A stretch of 64,000 nt of DNA from Mactromeris polynyma (taxonomy: Eukaryota > Mollusca > Bivalvia > Venerida > Mactridae). The DNA is taken from contig JASFXZ010000054.1 of the NCBI GenBank assembly GCA_032209605.1, positions 1,116,001-1,180,000 on the forward strand, read 5' to 3'. A program made the translations under genes and the position numbers. Positions 1-11,433 of the stretch are shown here, in pieces (position 1 is the stretch's first letter; each line of letters opens with the position of its first letter). The notes beneath the pieces are model-generated. The model was given only the letters and a program-made list of their open reading frames with translations. It was not told where the DNA came from and did no database searches.

Positions 1-629
1 CAATGACCATGTACAAATGCCGGGTAGTTGGCTGACTGAGAGAACAATGACCATGTACAAATGCCGGGGCCAATAGGTAGTTGGCTGACTGAGAGAACAA
101 TGACCATGTACAAATGCCGGGGCCAATAGGTAGTTGGCTGACTGAGAGAACAATGACCATGTACAAATGCCGGGGCCAATAGGTAGTTGGCTGACTGAGA
201 GAACAATGACCATATACAAATGCCGGGGCCAATAGGTAGTTGGCTGACTGAGAGAACAATGACCATGTACAAATGCCGGGGCCAATAGGTAGTTGGCTGA
301 CTGAGAGAACAATGACCATGTACAAATGCCGGGGCCAATAGGTAGTTGGCTGACTGAGAGAACAATGACCATGTACAAATGCCGGGGCCAATAGGTAGCT
401 GGCTGACTGAGAGAACAATGACCATGTACAAATGCCGGGGTAGTTGGCTGACTGAGAGAACAATGACCATGTACAAATACCGGGGCCAATAGGTAGTTGG
501 CTGACTGAGAGAACAATGACCATGTACAAATGCCGGGTAGTTGGCTGACTGAGAGAACAATGACCATGTACAAATGCCGGGTAGTTGGCTGACTGAGAGA
601 ACAATGACCATGTACAAATACCGGGGCCA
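1..629. repeat. Minisatellite array, left segment (A/B units)
   Basis: This stretch is tandem copies of the same 44-bp (A) and 53-bp (B) units that fill 6607-38160. The window begins inside the array, so its left limit is not seen. The last 13 bp, AATACCGGGGCCA (617-629), are repeated at 6607-6619 on the far side of the LINE at 630-6606, so this segment was once continuous with the large array to the right. Confidence 0.97.
617..629. repeat. Target-site duplication, left copy
   Basis: AATACCGGGGCCA abuts the 3' tail of the LINE. The same 13 bp lie at 6607-6619. An uninterrupted B unit contains this string once, so deleting the LINE plus one copy restores a normal unit. Confidence 0.9.
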
Positions 630-872
630 TTATTATTATTATGTTGTTTTATGGCGCATCGACAGCTTTGGTCATTTAGCGCGCAAGAAATGTTAAAAAT
701 ATGTGAAACTAAAAAAGGTTATATGATATTCTTGTAAATATGTTAAACTTGTGCAAATATAGTGTGTAAAAAAAGTATCATTATGTAAGAATATATTTTA
801 TGTACTAGAGTGAGCGAGGCAATCCTCATTCACTGATACATGTAATATATATGTGTGTATAGATTAAAATTA

Positions 873-1784
873 TTATAACTTGTTGTAAAAACCAATCTCT
901 TTGATATAGCTTATAATTTTTCCAACTTGTACAGTCTCAAAAAGACTTCTAACGTCAGTAGTATTAAAAAATTGGGAACGGACTGGCTGAAGGTCAACAC
1001 AGTCGACGAGAAAATGCTGTACTGTGAAAGGCGTATCACATGGAATGCATTCCAGTCTAGCATCCTGGCCAAACAGCCAGGAATGCGTAAGACGTGTGTG
1101 CCCAATCCTGCATCGGGCAATTATAACTTCTTCTTTACGGATGGATCTATAGGCAGGTTGCCATTCTCCAAGTGCTGGTTTCACTGAGTGTAATTTGTTG
1201 TTGATGTCTGTATCCCACTGGGATTTCCATGAAGATAGGGTGTATGATGAGACGGCAGATTTGAAATCAGAAAATGGAACTTTGATATCTGAAATGTTTA
1301 AGGTCAGGGCAGACTTGGCATTTCTGTCAGCCATTTCATTCCCCTTGATGCCTACATGACCAGGGACCCAACAAAACACAAATTCCCTCGTCGCACTGAG
1401 TGTTGAAACCCGCTCAAGGATTTTGCATATCGCAGGATTCTCCAGATCCCAACTGGAGAGAGCCTGCAAGGCCGATAAAGAGTCCGAAAATATAATAAAC
1501 TGATTTTTCCTAGATTTCTCTGCGATATCAAGAGCGAGATCAACAGCCTTAACCTCAGCCGAGAAGACTGAGGATTTGTCAGGCAGGCGACATTTCAAAA
1601 TGCTTTTATCTGACACTGCCGCTGCCCCAACAGCGTCACCATCTTTTGATCCGTCCGTGTATATTCTTTTGTGGTTGGCATATTCTTCTCTGAGTTCATT
1701 ATACTTTGTATTGAACACGACCCCGTCCGTGTCAGATTTCTTGTTATTTGTAAGGTCAAAACGGTATATTGCAGATCTGAGGGT
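873..1784 (-). pseudogene. LINE ORF2 C-terminal part: RNase H and zinc-finger tail, cut off by a stop
   Basis: This segment is in the same frame as ORF2 and separated from it by a single TGA (1785-1787). The first possible start in the open part is GTG at 1716-1718. It shows the RNase H signature: YTDGS, then SAEVKAVDLAL (Glu), FSDSLSALQAL (Asp) and GHVGIKGNEMADRNAK (His...Asp). A C-terminal Cys/His region follows (CIPCDTPFTVQHFLVDC), typical of the tail of such polyproteins. In this family RNase H degrades the RNA strand after first-strand synthesis. Cut off from the RT, it would be made only by readthrough or internal initiation. Confidence 0.88.
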
Positions 1785-4556
1785 TCAGGGTGGGGTATCT
1801 ATTATTTTGAACTGATCTATTGAATCCATATTTACTTGGGTGTCTTGAATAGGTTGGGACATGCGTATGCCAAGAGGAGGGATCTCATTTGGTTTACGTT
1901 CAAAGAGAGGTTTGAATTTAGGGTTAAAAACAACTTCATGTGTAGGGTTAAGAGGATTTGCTTTCAGTTTCAGAATATACTGCAGGGAAAGTTTTTCCCT
2001 TCTGAGATAAAGGGATGGTTCGTTAGCCTCAACATGGAGGCTTTTCACAGGAGAAGTTCGAAATGCTCCCAGTACTATTCTTAGTCCCTGATTATGTATG
2101 GAGTCTAGTGGTTTTAAGTATGACTTTCTAGCTGATCCATATACTATTGACCCATAGTCTAACTTGGAGCGGACAAGGGATCTATAAAGCCGCAACAGGA
2201 CTTTTCTATCAGCTCCCCAGTCAGAGTGAGCAACAACTTTCAAGAGGTTGAGAGCTTTCTGGCACTTCTTTTTAAGTGCACGTATGTGTTGGATAAAGGT
2301 AAGTTTCCGGTCAAATATGACACCTAGGAATTTAAATTCAGGGACCACTTGGATTGGTGTATTGTTCATGTGAAGGCTTGGTTCAGGATGCATACCCCGA
2401 AGTTTGCAAAAGTGCATGCACTTAGTTTTGGCCTTAGAAAATTTGAAGCCATTTTTATCAGCCCAGGTTTGGAGTTTATTTAGACATTGTTGGAGCTGTC
2501 GCTCTATTATATTCATATTGCGAGATCTGAAACATATAACAAAATCATCCACATAGAGTGAACATTCTACTCCTGGGTTGATGGCTTTAACAATGCTATT
2601 GATCTTTACGCTGAAGAGTGTGACTGACAAGATACAGCCTTGTGGAACACCCATTTCTTGTTCGCGCCGTCCTGATAACTTGTCACCAACACGAACGCGA
2701 AAGTAGCGTTCATTCAAGAATGCAGCAATAAAAAGTGGGAGGCGGCCTCTGAGACCAAAGTCATGAAGATCTTTCAGAATTCCATACTTCCAAGTAGTGT
2801 CGTAGGCGCTTTCAAGATCAACGAATACAGATACAACATGTTGTTTATTAATAAAAGCTTCTCTTATAAATGTTTCTAAGCGTACAAGATGATCATTTGT
2901 ACCACGTTGGCGGCGAAATCCGCTTTGGACATCAACAATAAGGTTGTTGGATTCTAAGAACCACACAAGACGGTTGTTTACCATTCGTTCCAATGTTTTG
3001 CAGATGCAACTTGTGAGAGCTATAGGGCGATAGTTATTAGGGTCACTAGTTTCCTTGCCCGGTTTTGGGATAGGAATTACTAGTGCCTCAAGCCATGAGG
3101 TGGGAAACTCACCAGATTGCCAAATGTCATTAAAAATATCAAGTAAAATAGAGAGTGTGGTATCAGGTAAGTGCTTTAAAAATTGATAGTGAACTTTGTC
3201 TGGTCCTGGGGAGGTATCGTTTGTCTTGTGAAGGGCAGTTTTAAGTTCTTGTAAAGAGAACAACTTGTTATAGGATTCCAGGTTCTTGGAAGAAAAATTA
3301 AGCTTCTTCTTTTCCTCGTTAGTTTTGTTCTTCTGAAAATTTTTAGAACTATTTTGCGATGAAGACTTTTTCGCAAATGCGTCTGCCAGAGCATCAGCAA
3401 TTTTCTCCGGAGTATCTATTTTGGTATCATCAACAGACAGGTGATTGATAGGGGGTTGGGATTTTCCCTTTATTTTTCGGATCATGTCCCAGGTTTTTTT
3501 GACAGAAACTCTACTATTTAGTCTTGAAACATATTGTCTCCAAGACTTTCGTTTACTGTTTTTAATTGTATGTCGAGCCTTGGCCCTAAATATACGAAAG
3601 TGATTAAGATTGTCCTGAGTGGGTCTCAGATTGAATTTCCTGAGGGCTTCTTTTCTGTTTTGTGTTGCTCTTTTGCATTCCTCGTTGTACCAAGGCTTGT
3701 CAGGGTGTTTAGGATTTGGGGAGGTTTGAGGTATGGACTGTTTTGCTGCATCTATTAGCAGCGAAGTAAAAAGATGAGATGCATCATCATAATCATCAAA
3801 CTTTTCACAAGTGATTGTCTGTTCACAAGTAAGTTTAAACTTTTTCCAATCAGCTTTGGAAAGTTTCCATTTTCTAGGGCGTTCGTAGCTCGATGGCCTT
3901 GTGGAAGAGATAAAAATAGGAAAGTGATCACTTCCACATGTGTCATCGCATACTTTCCAGTCAAAGTCTGGAAGTAGGCTTGGACTACATATAGAAAGAT
4001 CAAGAGATGAATATGATCCTGTTGCAGGATGCAGATAAGTCTTTGAATTTACATGATTCATAATAGACAAATCATTAGACGTAATAATATGCTCAAGTTG
4101 GGTTCCTCTGTGGTTAGTATCATCACATCCCCAGATGATGTTATGACCGTTAAAATCACCCGCTAATATGTATGGGGCGGGAAGTTGTGTTATAAGATTG
4201 TTCAGTTTGTTTATATCAATAGGCTCTCTGGGCGGTAGGTATACAGAGCACAGTGTAATACTATTGTGCATCGACACTCTTACAGCAACAGCTTGTAGAG
4301 TTGTGTTTAAAGTTATTTGTGAGTGTGGAACACAATTTTTTATAATAATAGAAACTCCACCTTGGGCTTTGTTGCCCTCGGTATACACTTTGTTATATAT
4401 AGAATGGTATTTAAAAGATACACTATCATTCTCTTTCAAGAATGTTTCCTGAAGACAGAAAGCAACAGGTGAATGTTCACTTATTAAAAGAGATATTTCG
4501 TCTATATTGGCCTTCAGGCCTCTACAATTCCATTGTATTATATCATTTGACGCCAT
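1785..4556 (-). CDS. LINE ORF2, endonuclease and reverse transcriptase (923 aa)
   Basis: The protein nicks the target and reverse-transcribes element RNA in the nucleus. The APE-type endonuclease covers about residues 1-225, with WNCRG, QET, GDFNGHN, SSLDLSIC and the terminal GSDHFPI. The RT spans about 420-700, with NNYRPIALTS, motif A VFVDLESAYD (near 575), motif B GVPQGCILS and the catalytic YVDD (near 666). All expected catalytic residues are present. The frame ends at TGA 1785-1787, but the same frame continues into an RNase H domain, so the stop is a nonsense change inside a longer ORF2. It starts at ATG 4554-4556, about 120 bp after the ORF1 stop. Confidence 0.92.
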   Translation of the reverse strand: MASNDIIQWNCRGLKANIDEISLLISEHSPVAFCLQETFLKENDSVSFKYHSIYNKVYTEGNKAQGGVSIIIKNCVPHSQITLNTTLQAVAVRVSMHNSITLCSVYLPPREPIDINKLNNLITQLPAPYILAGDFNGHNIIWGCDDTNHRGTQLEHIITSNDLSIMNHVNSKTYLHPATGSYSSLDLSICSPSLLPDFDWKVCDDTCGSDHFPIFISSTRPSSYERPRKWKLSKADWKKFKLTCEQTITCEKFDDYDDASHLFTSLLIDAAKQSIPQTSPNPKHPDKPWYNEECKRATQNRKEALRKFNLRPTQDNLNHFRIFRAKARHTIKNSKRKSWRQYVSRLNSRVSVKKTWDMIRKIKGKSQPPINHLSVDDTKIDTPEKIADALADAFAKKSSSQNSSKNFQKNKTNEEKKKLNFSSKNLESYNKLFSLQELKTALHKTNDTSPGPDKVHYQFLKHLPDTTLSILLDIFNDIWQSGEFPTSWLEALVIPIPKPGKETSDPNNYRPIALTSCICKTLERMVNNRLVWFLESNNLIVDVQSGFRRQRGTNDHLVRLETFIREAFINKQHVVSVFVDLESAYDTTWKYGILKDLHDFGLRGRLPLFIAAFLNERYFRVRVGDKLSGRREQEMGVPQGCILSVTLFSVKINSIVKAINPGVECSLYVDDFVICFRSRNMNIIERQLQQCLNKLQTWADKNGFKFSKAKTKCMHFCKLRGMHPEPSLHMNNTPIQVVPEFKFLGVIFDRKLTFIQHIRALKKKCQKALNLLKVVAHSDWGADRKVLLRLYRSLVRSKLDYGSIVYGSARKSYLKPLDSIHNQGLRIVLGAFRTSPVKSLHVEANEPSLYLRREKLSLQYILKLKANPLNPTHEVVFNPKFKPLFERKPNEIPPLGIRMSQPIQDTQVNMDSIDQFKIIDTPP

Positions 4557-4678
4557 GATAGATTAAAAATAAGTTAAAAATAAAATAGAAGAAAGACTAA
4601 GTTTCTTCATCAGTGGCCATGTTCTCACCACCTGAGACAGAGATTCCATCACTGTCATCCTCCATGTCACTAAGACAT

Positions 4679-6001
4679 TCAAACTTGTTGTTGAGGGGGT
4701 TTCATAACTTTTTGTTTTACATGGTTTTTTACATGGTTTTGGTGTGGGTGATGGTGGTGAAGGTTTGTGACCTGCAGGTTTTTCTTTAGGAGGTTGGGAA
4801 GTGGGTTTGCTGGTGCAGGTTTCACCTTAGGTTTGGTAGTAGTAGGGGCAGGCGATGTGGCCTTAGTTGGAGTGGGTATTGGTTTCTTGGTAGTAGGAGG
4901 GGCTGGTGATTTGGTTTTTGGAGGAATGGTTTTTGGTTTTTCGGGCATAACAGGTTTTTTTGGCTGATTGGATGTTTTTGGTGCAGGGGGAGGAACCTTT
5001 GGGGCAGACTGTCTCTGTGTCTGCACAGATGAGGGGGCCAGACCTTTAAGGTCCTCTGCAATCTGAGGATACTTTTCCATTAAAATTTTGATAAGATCAC
5101 CACAAGAGTGACAAGGAGGGATGTTCGCCAAAGGGGCGGCTTTGTTGGCATAGCTAGCATTACTGCTAGCCTGTGCCTGGTCCCTCTGGCGGTTCTGTAC
5201 AACCCTCCTTGCCTCTACAAAAGAAACACCCTGACTATATTTAATTTCTAATATGTCTTTCTCAGTCTTCCACGACTGGCAATATTTTGAAAAAACAGGG
5301 TGGGAACCCTTGCAATTTACACAGAGGGGTTTCTCATGACATTCTTTAGATTCATGGTCTGGACCCTCATGTGCACAGACCGCACAAACCGGAATATTAG
5401 TGCATCTGGTCTCGTGATGGCCAAACCTCTGACACCTGTAACAGCGCAGAGGGTTTGGCACATACACTGAGACCGGAACGCTTTCATACCCAATTTTTAC
5501 ATTAGATGGGAGGACTGATGTTGAGAAGGTGAGTATATACGTGTTTGTTTGAATGATTTTGTTTTCTCTCTTTATTGAAATTCTTTTTACCGCAGAGACA
5601 GCCTGCGATTTAAGATTGGTAGTTATTTCGTCGAGGGACTCGCAACATGCGAGATCCCTACAACGAATAATACCTTTGGAAGAATTTAGTGATGGGTGGG
5701 GTTTTATAACGACCCCCAACCCAAAGAATTGTTTGTGACCTAAAAGGTTTTTTGCTTGTTGCATGGTGGAGCATTCCACCAGCAACGTTTCATCTTTCAA
5801 TTTCTTCACGGACCTTGGCGTTCCGAGAATGGATTGCAAAGTCTTCTGTATGACAAAGGGGGAAAGTTTGGTAATTGGTTTCTCTGAATCTGAAGATTTT
5901 ATAACAATGAAACGAGAGAAGTTTTGGGGGGTCATGTGTGATATGTCTGTCTCAGAGTCAGACTCCGAGAGTGTTCGCTTGGCTTTTTTTGGGGTTGCCA
6001 T
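4679..6001 (-). CDS. LINE ORF1, gag-like nucleic-acid-binding protein (440 aa)
   Basis: This is the first ORF of the element. The start ATG (5999-6001) follows the 5' UTR and begins MATPKKAKRTLSESDSETD. Around residues 187-250 there are three zinc-knuckle-like clusters: CYRCQRFGHHETRC, CAVCAHEGPDHESKEC and CVNCKGSHPVFSKYC. The family role is to bind element RNA and chaperone strand transfer in the RNP. A proline/lysine-rich tail follows. The tail seems frameshifted: near 4805-4815 a different frame keeps a Pro/Lys-rich composition while the annotated frame becomes histidine-rich, and an acidic stretch ending at a TAG near 4595 lies in a third frame just past the annotated stop. The annotated C-terminus is therefore probably not the original one. 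Confidence 0.85.
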   Translation of the reverse strand: MATPKKAKRTLSESDSETDISHMTPQNFSRFIVIKSSDSEKPITKLSPFVIQKTLQSILGTPRSVKKLKDETLLVECSTMQQAKNLLGHKQFFGLGVVIKPHPSLNSSKGIIRCRDLACCESLDEITTNLKSQAVSAVKRISIKRENKIIQTNTYILTFSTSVLPSNVKIGYESVPVSVYVPNPLRCYRCQRFGHHETRCTNIPVCAVCAHEGPDHESKECHEKPLCVNCKGSHPVFSKYCQSWKTEKDILEIKYSQGVSFVEARRVVQNRQRDQAQASSNASYANKAAPLANIPPCHSCGDLIKILMEKYPQIAEDLKGLAPSSVQTQRQSAPKVPPPAPKTSNQPKKPVMPEKPKTIPPKTKSPAPPTTKKPIPTPTKATSPAPTTTKPKVKPAPANPLPNLLKKNLQVTNLHHHHPHQNHVKNHVKQKVMKPPQQQV

Positions 6002-6606
6002 GCTGATTGAATTAGTTCATCATTGATGCTCCCCACCCACCACGGAGTCCAACAAGGGGACATGACCAGGGGACATCCAACACTGGTCATGACAGGGATA
6101 CATCAATGATATACTCGTGATAAAAGGGCTAAACTGGACAAATGAGTTCCCTCAGAACATTTTACAAGCTTAAAACAAACTTTGGAAAATTTCGAATGTC
6201 AGTTAAAGGCCAAACAAGTATCCGATTGGCCCAAGGGCCACCGCCTTCCAAGATACAAATAAGTAAAAGGTAAATCGTGAAAGTCGTCAACGAGATAATG
6301 TATGTATTTATAAAATAAGCAAATATAAATAGACATGGGGGTACAATATATCGTGGGGCTTGGCATGACTAGCCGATTGATCTGGACGGGCCTTCCAGAC
6401 CTCCCGTTTAGCCCAACTTAAGGCCAAAGCAGTGTATTGCGAGAACCAAGTATAAATTGCCAACTCAGAACCCGCTCAACCACCAGGATCCTCTCATCAG
6501 GCGATACGGGTAGCAGCCCACGGCAAACGGGCAGGCACAGTGGGGGGGTCGTACCCCTCTGTAGTGCGACAGCTGGGGAATTCTAGCCCCCTCCAGCTGG
6601 GGAGAA

Positions 6607-6619
6607 TACCGGGGCCAAT
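6607..6619. repeat. Target-site duplication, right copy
   Basis: This second copy of AATACCGGGGCCA abuts the 5' end of the LINE, and the minisatellite unit resumes in register straight after it (ATAGGTAGTTTGCTG). Confidence 0.9.
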
Positions 6620-9600
6620 AGGTAGTTTGCTGACTGAGAGAACAATGACCATGTACAAATGCCGGGGCCAATAGGTAGTTGGCTGACTGAGAGAACAGTG
6701 ACCATGTACAAATGCCGGGGCCAATAGGTAGTTGGCTGACTGAGAGAACAATGACCATGTACAAATGCCGGGGCCAATAGGTAGTTGGCTGACTGAGAGA
6801 ACAATGACCATGTACAAATGCCGGGTAGTTGGCTGACTGAGAGAACAATGACCATGTACAAATGCCGGGTAGTTGGCTGACTGAGAGAACAATGACCATG
6901 TACAAATACCGGGGCCAATAGGTAGTTGGCTGACTGAGAGAACAATGACCATGTACAAATGCCGGGGCCAATAGGTAGTTGGCTGACTGAGAGAACAATG
7001 ACCATGTACAAATGCCGGGTAGTTGGCTGACTGAGAGAACAATGACCATGTACAAATACCGGGGCCAATAGGTAGTTGGCTGACTGAGAGAACAATGACC
7101 ATGTACAAATGCCGGGGCCAATAGGTAGTTGGCTGACTGAGAGAACAATGACCATGTACAAATGCCGGGGTAGTTGGCTGACTGAGAGAACAATGACCAT
7201 GTACAAATACCGGGGCCAATAGGTAGTTGGCTGACTGAGAGAACAATGACCATGTACAAATGCCGGGGCCAATAGGTAGTTGGCTGACTGAGAGAACAAT
7301 GACCATGTACAAATGCCGGGGCCAATAGGTAGTTGGCTGACTGAGAGAACAATGACCATGTACAAATGCCGGGGCCAATGGGTAGTTGGCTGACTGAGAG
7401 AACAATGACCATGTACAAATACCGGGGCCAATAGGTAGTTGGCTGACTGAGAGAACAATGACCGTGTACAAATGCCGGGGCCAATAGGTAGTTGGCTGAC
7501 TGAGAGAACAGTGACCATGTACAAATGCCGGGGCCAATAGGTAGTTGGCTGACTGAGAGAACAATGACCATGTACAAATACCGGGGCCAATGTCGCTTGA
7601 ATGAGAGAACAATGACCATGTACAAATGCCGGGGCCAATGTCGCTTGACTGAGAGAACAATGACCATGTACAAATGCCGGGGCCAATGTCGCTTGACTGA
7701 GAGAACAATGACCATGTACAAATGCCTGGGCCAATGTCGCTTGACTGAGAGAACAATGACCATGTACAAATCCGGGTAGTTGGCTGACTGAGAGAACAAT
7801 GACCATGTACAAATGCCGGGTAGCTTGCTGACTGAGAGAACAATGACCATGTACAAATGCCGGGTAGTTGGCTGACTGAGAGAACAATGATCATGTACAA
7901 ATGCCGGGTAGTTGGCTGACTGAGAGAACAATGACCATGTACAAATGCCGGGTAGTTGGCTGACTGAGAGAACAATGACCATGTACAAATGCCGGGTAGT
8001 TGGCTGACTGAGAGAACAATGACCATGTACAAATGCCGGGTAGTTGGCTGACTGAGAGAACAATGACCATGTACAAATGCCGGGTAGTTGGCTGACTGAG
8101 AGAACAATGATCATGTACAAATGCCGGGTAGTTGGCTGACTGAGAGAACAATGACCATGTACAAATGCCGGGTAGTTGGCTGACTGATAGAACAATGACC
8201 ATGTACAAATGCCGGGTATTTGGCTGACTGAGAGAACAATGACCATGTACAAATGCCGCGTAGTTGGCTGACTGAGAGAACAATGACCATGTACAAATGC
8301 CGGGTAGTTGGCTGACTGAGAGAACAATGACCATGAACAAATGCCGGGGCCAATAGGTAGTTGGCTGACTGAGAGAACAATGACCATGTACAAATGCCGG
8401 GGCCAATAGGTAGTTGGCTGACTGAGAGAACAGTGACCATGTACAAATGCCGCGTAGTTGGCTGACTGAGAGAACAATGACCATGTACAAATGCCGGGTA
8501 GTTGGCTGACTGAGAGAACAATGACCATGTACAAATGCCGGGGCCAATGGGTAGTTGGCTGACTGAGAGAACAATGAACATGTACAAATGCCGGGGCCAA
8601 TAGGTAGTTGGCTGACTGAGAGAACAATGACCATGTACAAATGCCGTGGCCAATAGGTAGTTGGCTGACTGAGAGAACAATGACCATGTACAAATGCCGG
8701 GGCCAATAGGTAGTTGGCTGACTGAGAGAACAATGACCATGTACAAATGCCGGGGCCAATAGGTAGTTGGCTGACTGAGAGAACAATGACCATGTACAAA
8801 TGCCGGGGCAAATAGGTAGTTGGCTGACTGAGAGAACAATGACCATGTACAAATGCCGGGGCCAATAGGTAGTTGGCTGACTGAGAGAACAATGACCATG
8901 TACAAATGCCGGGTAGTTGGCTGACTGAGAGAACAATGACCATGTACAAATGCCGGGGTAGTTGGCTGACTGAGAGAACAATGACCATGTACAAATACCG
9001 GGGCCAATAGGTAGTTGGCTGACTGAGAGAACAATGACCATGTACAAATACCGGGGCCAATAGGTAGTTGGCTGACTGAGAGAACAATGACCATGTACAA
9101 ATACCGGGGCCAATGTCGCTTGACTGAGAGAACAATGACCATGTACAAATGCCGGGGCCAATGTCGCTTGACTGAGAGAACAATGACCATGTACAAATGC
9201 CGGGGCCAATGTCGCTTGACTGAGAGAACAATGACCATGTGCAAATGCCTGGGCCAATGTCGCTTGACTGAGAGAACAATGACCATGTACAAATCCGGGT
9301 AGTTGGCTGACTGAGAGAACAATGACCATGTACAAATGCCGGGTAGTTTGCTGACTGAGAGAACAATGACCATGTGCAAATGCCTGGGCCAATGTCGCTT
9401 GACTGAGAGAACAATGACCATGTACAAATCCGGGTAGTTGGCTGACTGAGAGAACAATGACCATGTACAAATGCCGGGTAGTTTGCTGACTGAGAGAACA
9501 ATGACCATGTACAAATGCCGGGTAGTTGGCTGACTGAGAGAACAATGACCATGTACAAATGCCGGGTAGTTGGCTGACTGAGAGAACAATGACCATGTAC

Positions 9601-11433
9601 AAATGCCGGGTAGTTGGCTGACTGAGAGAACAATGACCATGTACAAATGCCGGGTAGTTGGCTGACTGAGAGAACAATGACCATGTACAAATGCCGGGTA
9701 GTTGGCTGACTGAGAGAACAATGACCATGTACAAATGCCGGGTAGTTGGCTGACTGAGAGAACAGTGACCATGTACAAATGCCGGGGCCAATAGGTAGTT
9801 GGCTGACTGAGAGAACAGTGACCATGTACAAATGCCGGGGCCAATAGGTAGTTGGCTGACTGAGAGAACAATGACCATGTACAAATGCCGGGTAGTTGGC
9901 TGACTGAGAGAACAATGACCATGTACAAATACCGGGTAGTTGGCTGACTGAGAGAACAATGACCATGTACAAATACCGGGACCAATAGGTAGTTGGCTGA
10001 CTGAGAGAACAATGACCATGTACAAATGCCGTGGCCAATAGGTAGTTGGCTGACTGAGAGAACAATGACCATGTACAAATGCCGGGTAGTTGGCTGACTG
10101 AGAGAACAATGACCATGTACAAATACCGGGGCCAATAGGTAGTTGGCTGACTGAGAGAACAATGACCATGTACAAATGCCGGGGCCAATAGGTAGTTGGA
10201 TGACTGAGAGAACAATGACCATGTACAAATGCCGGGGTAGTTGGCTGACTGAGAGAACAATGACCATGTACAAATACCGGGGCCAATAGGTAGTTGGCTG
10301 ACTGAGAGAACAATGACCATGTACAAATACCGGGGCCAATAGGTAGTTGGCTGACTGAGAGAACAATGACCATGTACAAATACCGGGGCCAATGTCGCTT
10401 GACTGAGAGAACAATGACCATGTACAAATGCCGGGGCCAATGTCGCTTGACTGAGAGAACAATGACCATGTACAAATGCCGGGGCCAATGTCGCTTGACT
10501 GAGAGAACAATGACCATGTGCAAATGCCTGGGCCAATGTCGCTTGACTGAGAGAACAATGACCATGTACAAATCCGGGTAGTTGGCTGACTGAGAGAACA
10601 ATGACCATGTACAAATACCGGGGCCAATGTCGGTTGACTGAGAGAACAATGACCATGTACAAATGCAGGGGCCAATTTCGCTTGACTGAGAGAACAATGA
10701 CCATGTACAAATGCCGGGGCCAATGTCGCTTGACTGAGAGAACAATGACCATGTACAAATGCCTGGGCCAATGTCGCTTGACTGAGAGAACAATGACCAT
10801 GTACAAATGCCGGGTAGTTGGCTGACTGAGAGAACAATGACCATGTACAAATGCCGGGTAGTTGGCTGACTGAGAGAACAATGACCATGTACAAATGCCG
10901 GGTAGTTGGCTGACTGAGAGAACAATGACCATGTACAAATGCCGGGTAGTTGGCTGACTGAGAGAACAATGACCATGTACAAATGCCGGGTAGTTGGCTG
11001 ACTGAGAGAACAATGATCATGTACAAATGCCGGGTAGTTGGCTGACTGAGAGAACAATGACCATGTACAAATGCCGGGTAGTTGGCTGACTGAGAGAACA
11101 GTGACCATGTACAAATGCCGGGGCCAATAGGTAGTTGGCTGACTGAGAGAACAATGACCATGTACAAATGCCGGGGCCAATAGGTAGTTGGCTGACTGAG
11201 AGAACAATGACCATGTACAAATGCCGGGTAGTTGGCTGACTGAGAGAACAATGACCATGTACAAATGCCGGGTAGTTGGCTGACTGAGAGAACAATGACC
11301 ATGTACAAATACCGGGACCAATAGGTAGTTGGCTGACTGAGAGAACAATGACCATGTACAAATGCCGGGGCCAATAGGTAGTTGGCTGACTGAGAGAACA
11401 ATGACCATGTACAAATGCCGGGTAGTTGGCTGA

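Larger units (their letters stand above)
630..6606 (-). mobile_element. Near-complete non-LTR retrotransposon (LINE, I-superfamily-like)
   Basis: In minus-strand order the element has a 5' UTR of about 605 bp (6606-6002), ORF1 with three zinc knuckles, ORF2 with endonuclease and reverse transcriptase, an RNase H domain, a 3' UTR (872-644) and a TAA-repeat tail, seen on the plus strand as TTATTATTATTA from 630. A 13-bp direct repeat (617-629 and 6607-6619) flanks it and consists of minisatellite sequence, as expected for target-primed insertion into the array. The order knuckles, APE endonuclease, RT, RNase H and a TAA tail fits the I superfamily in its broad sense; the clade is inferred. One in-frame stop and apparent ORF1 frameshifts suggest it is no longer autonomous. 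Confidence 0.93.
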
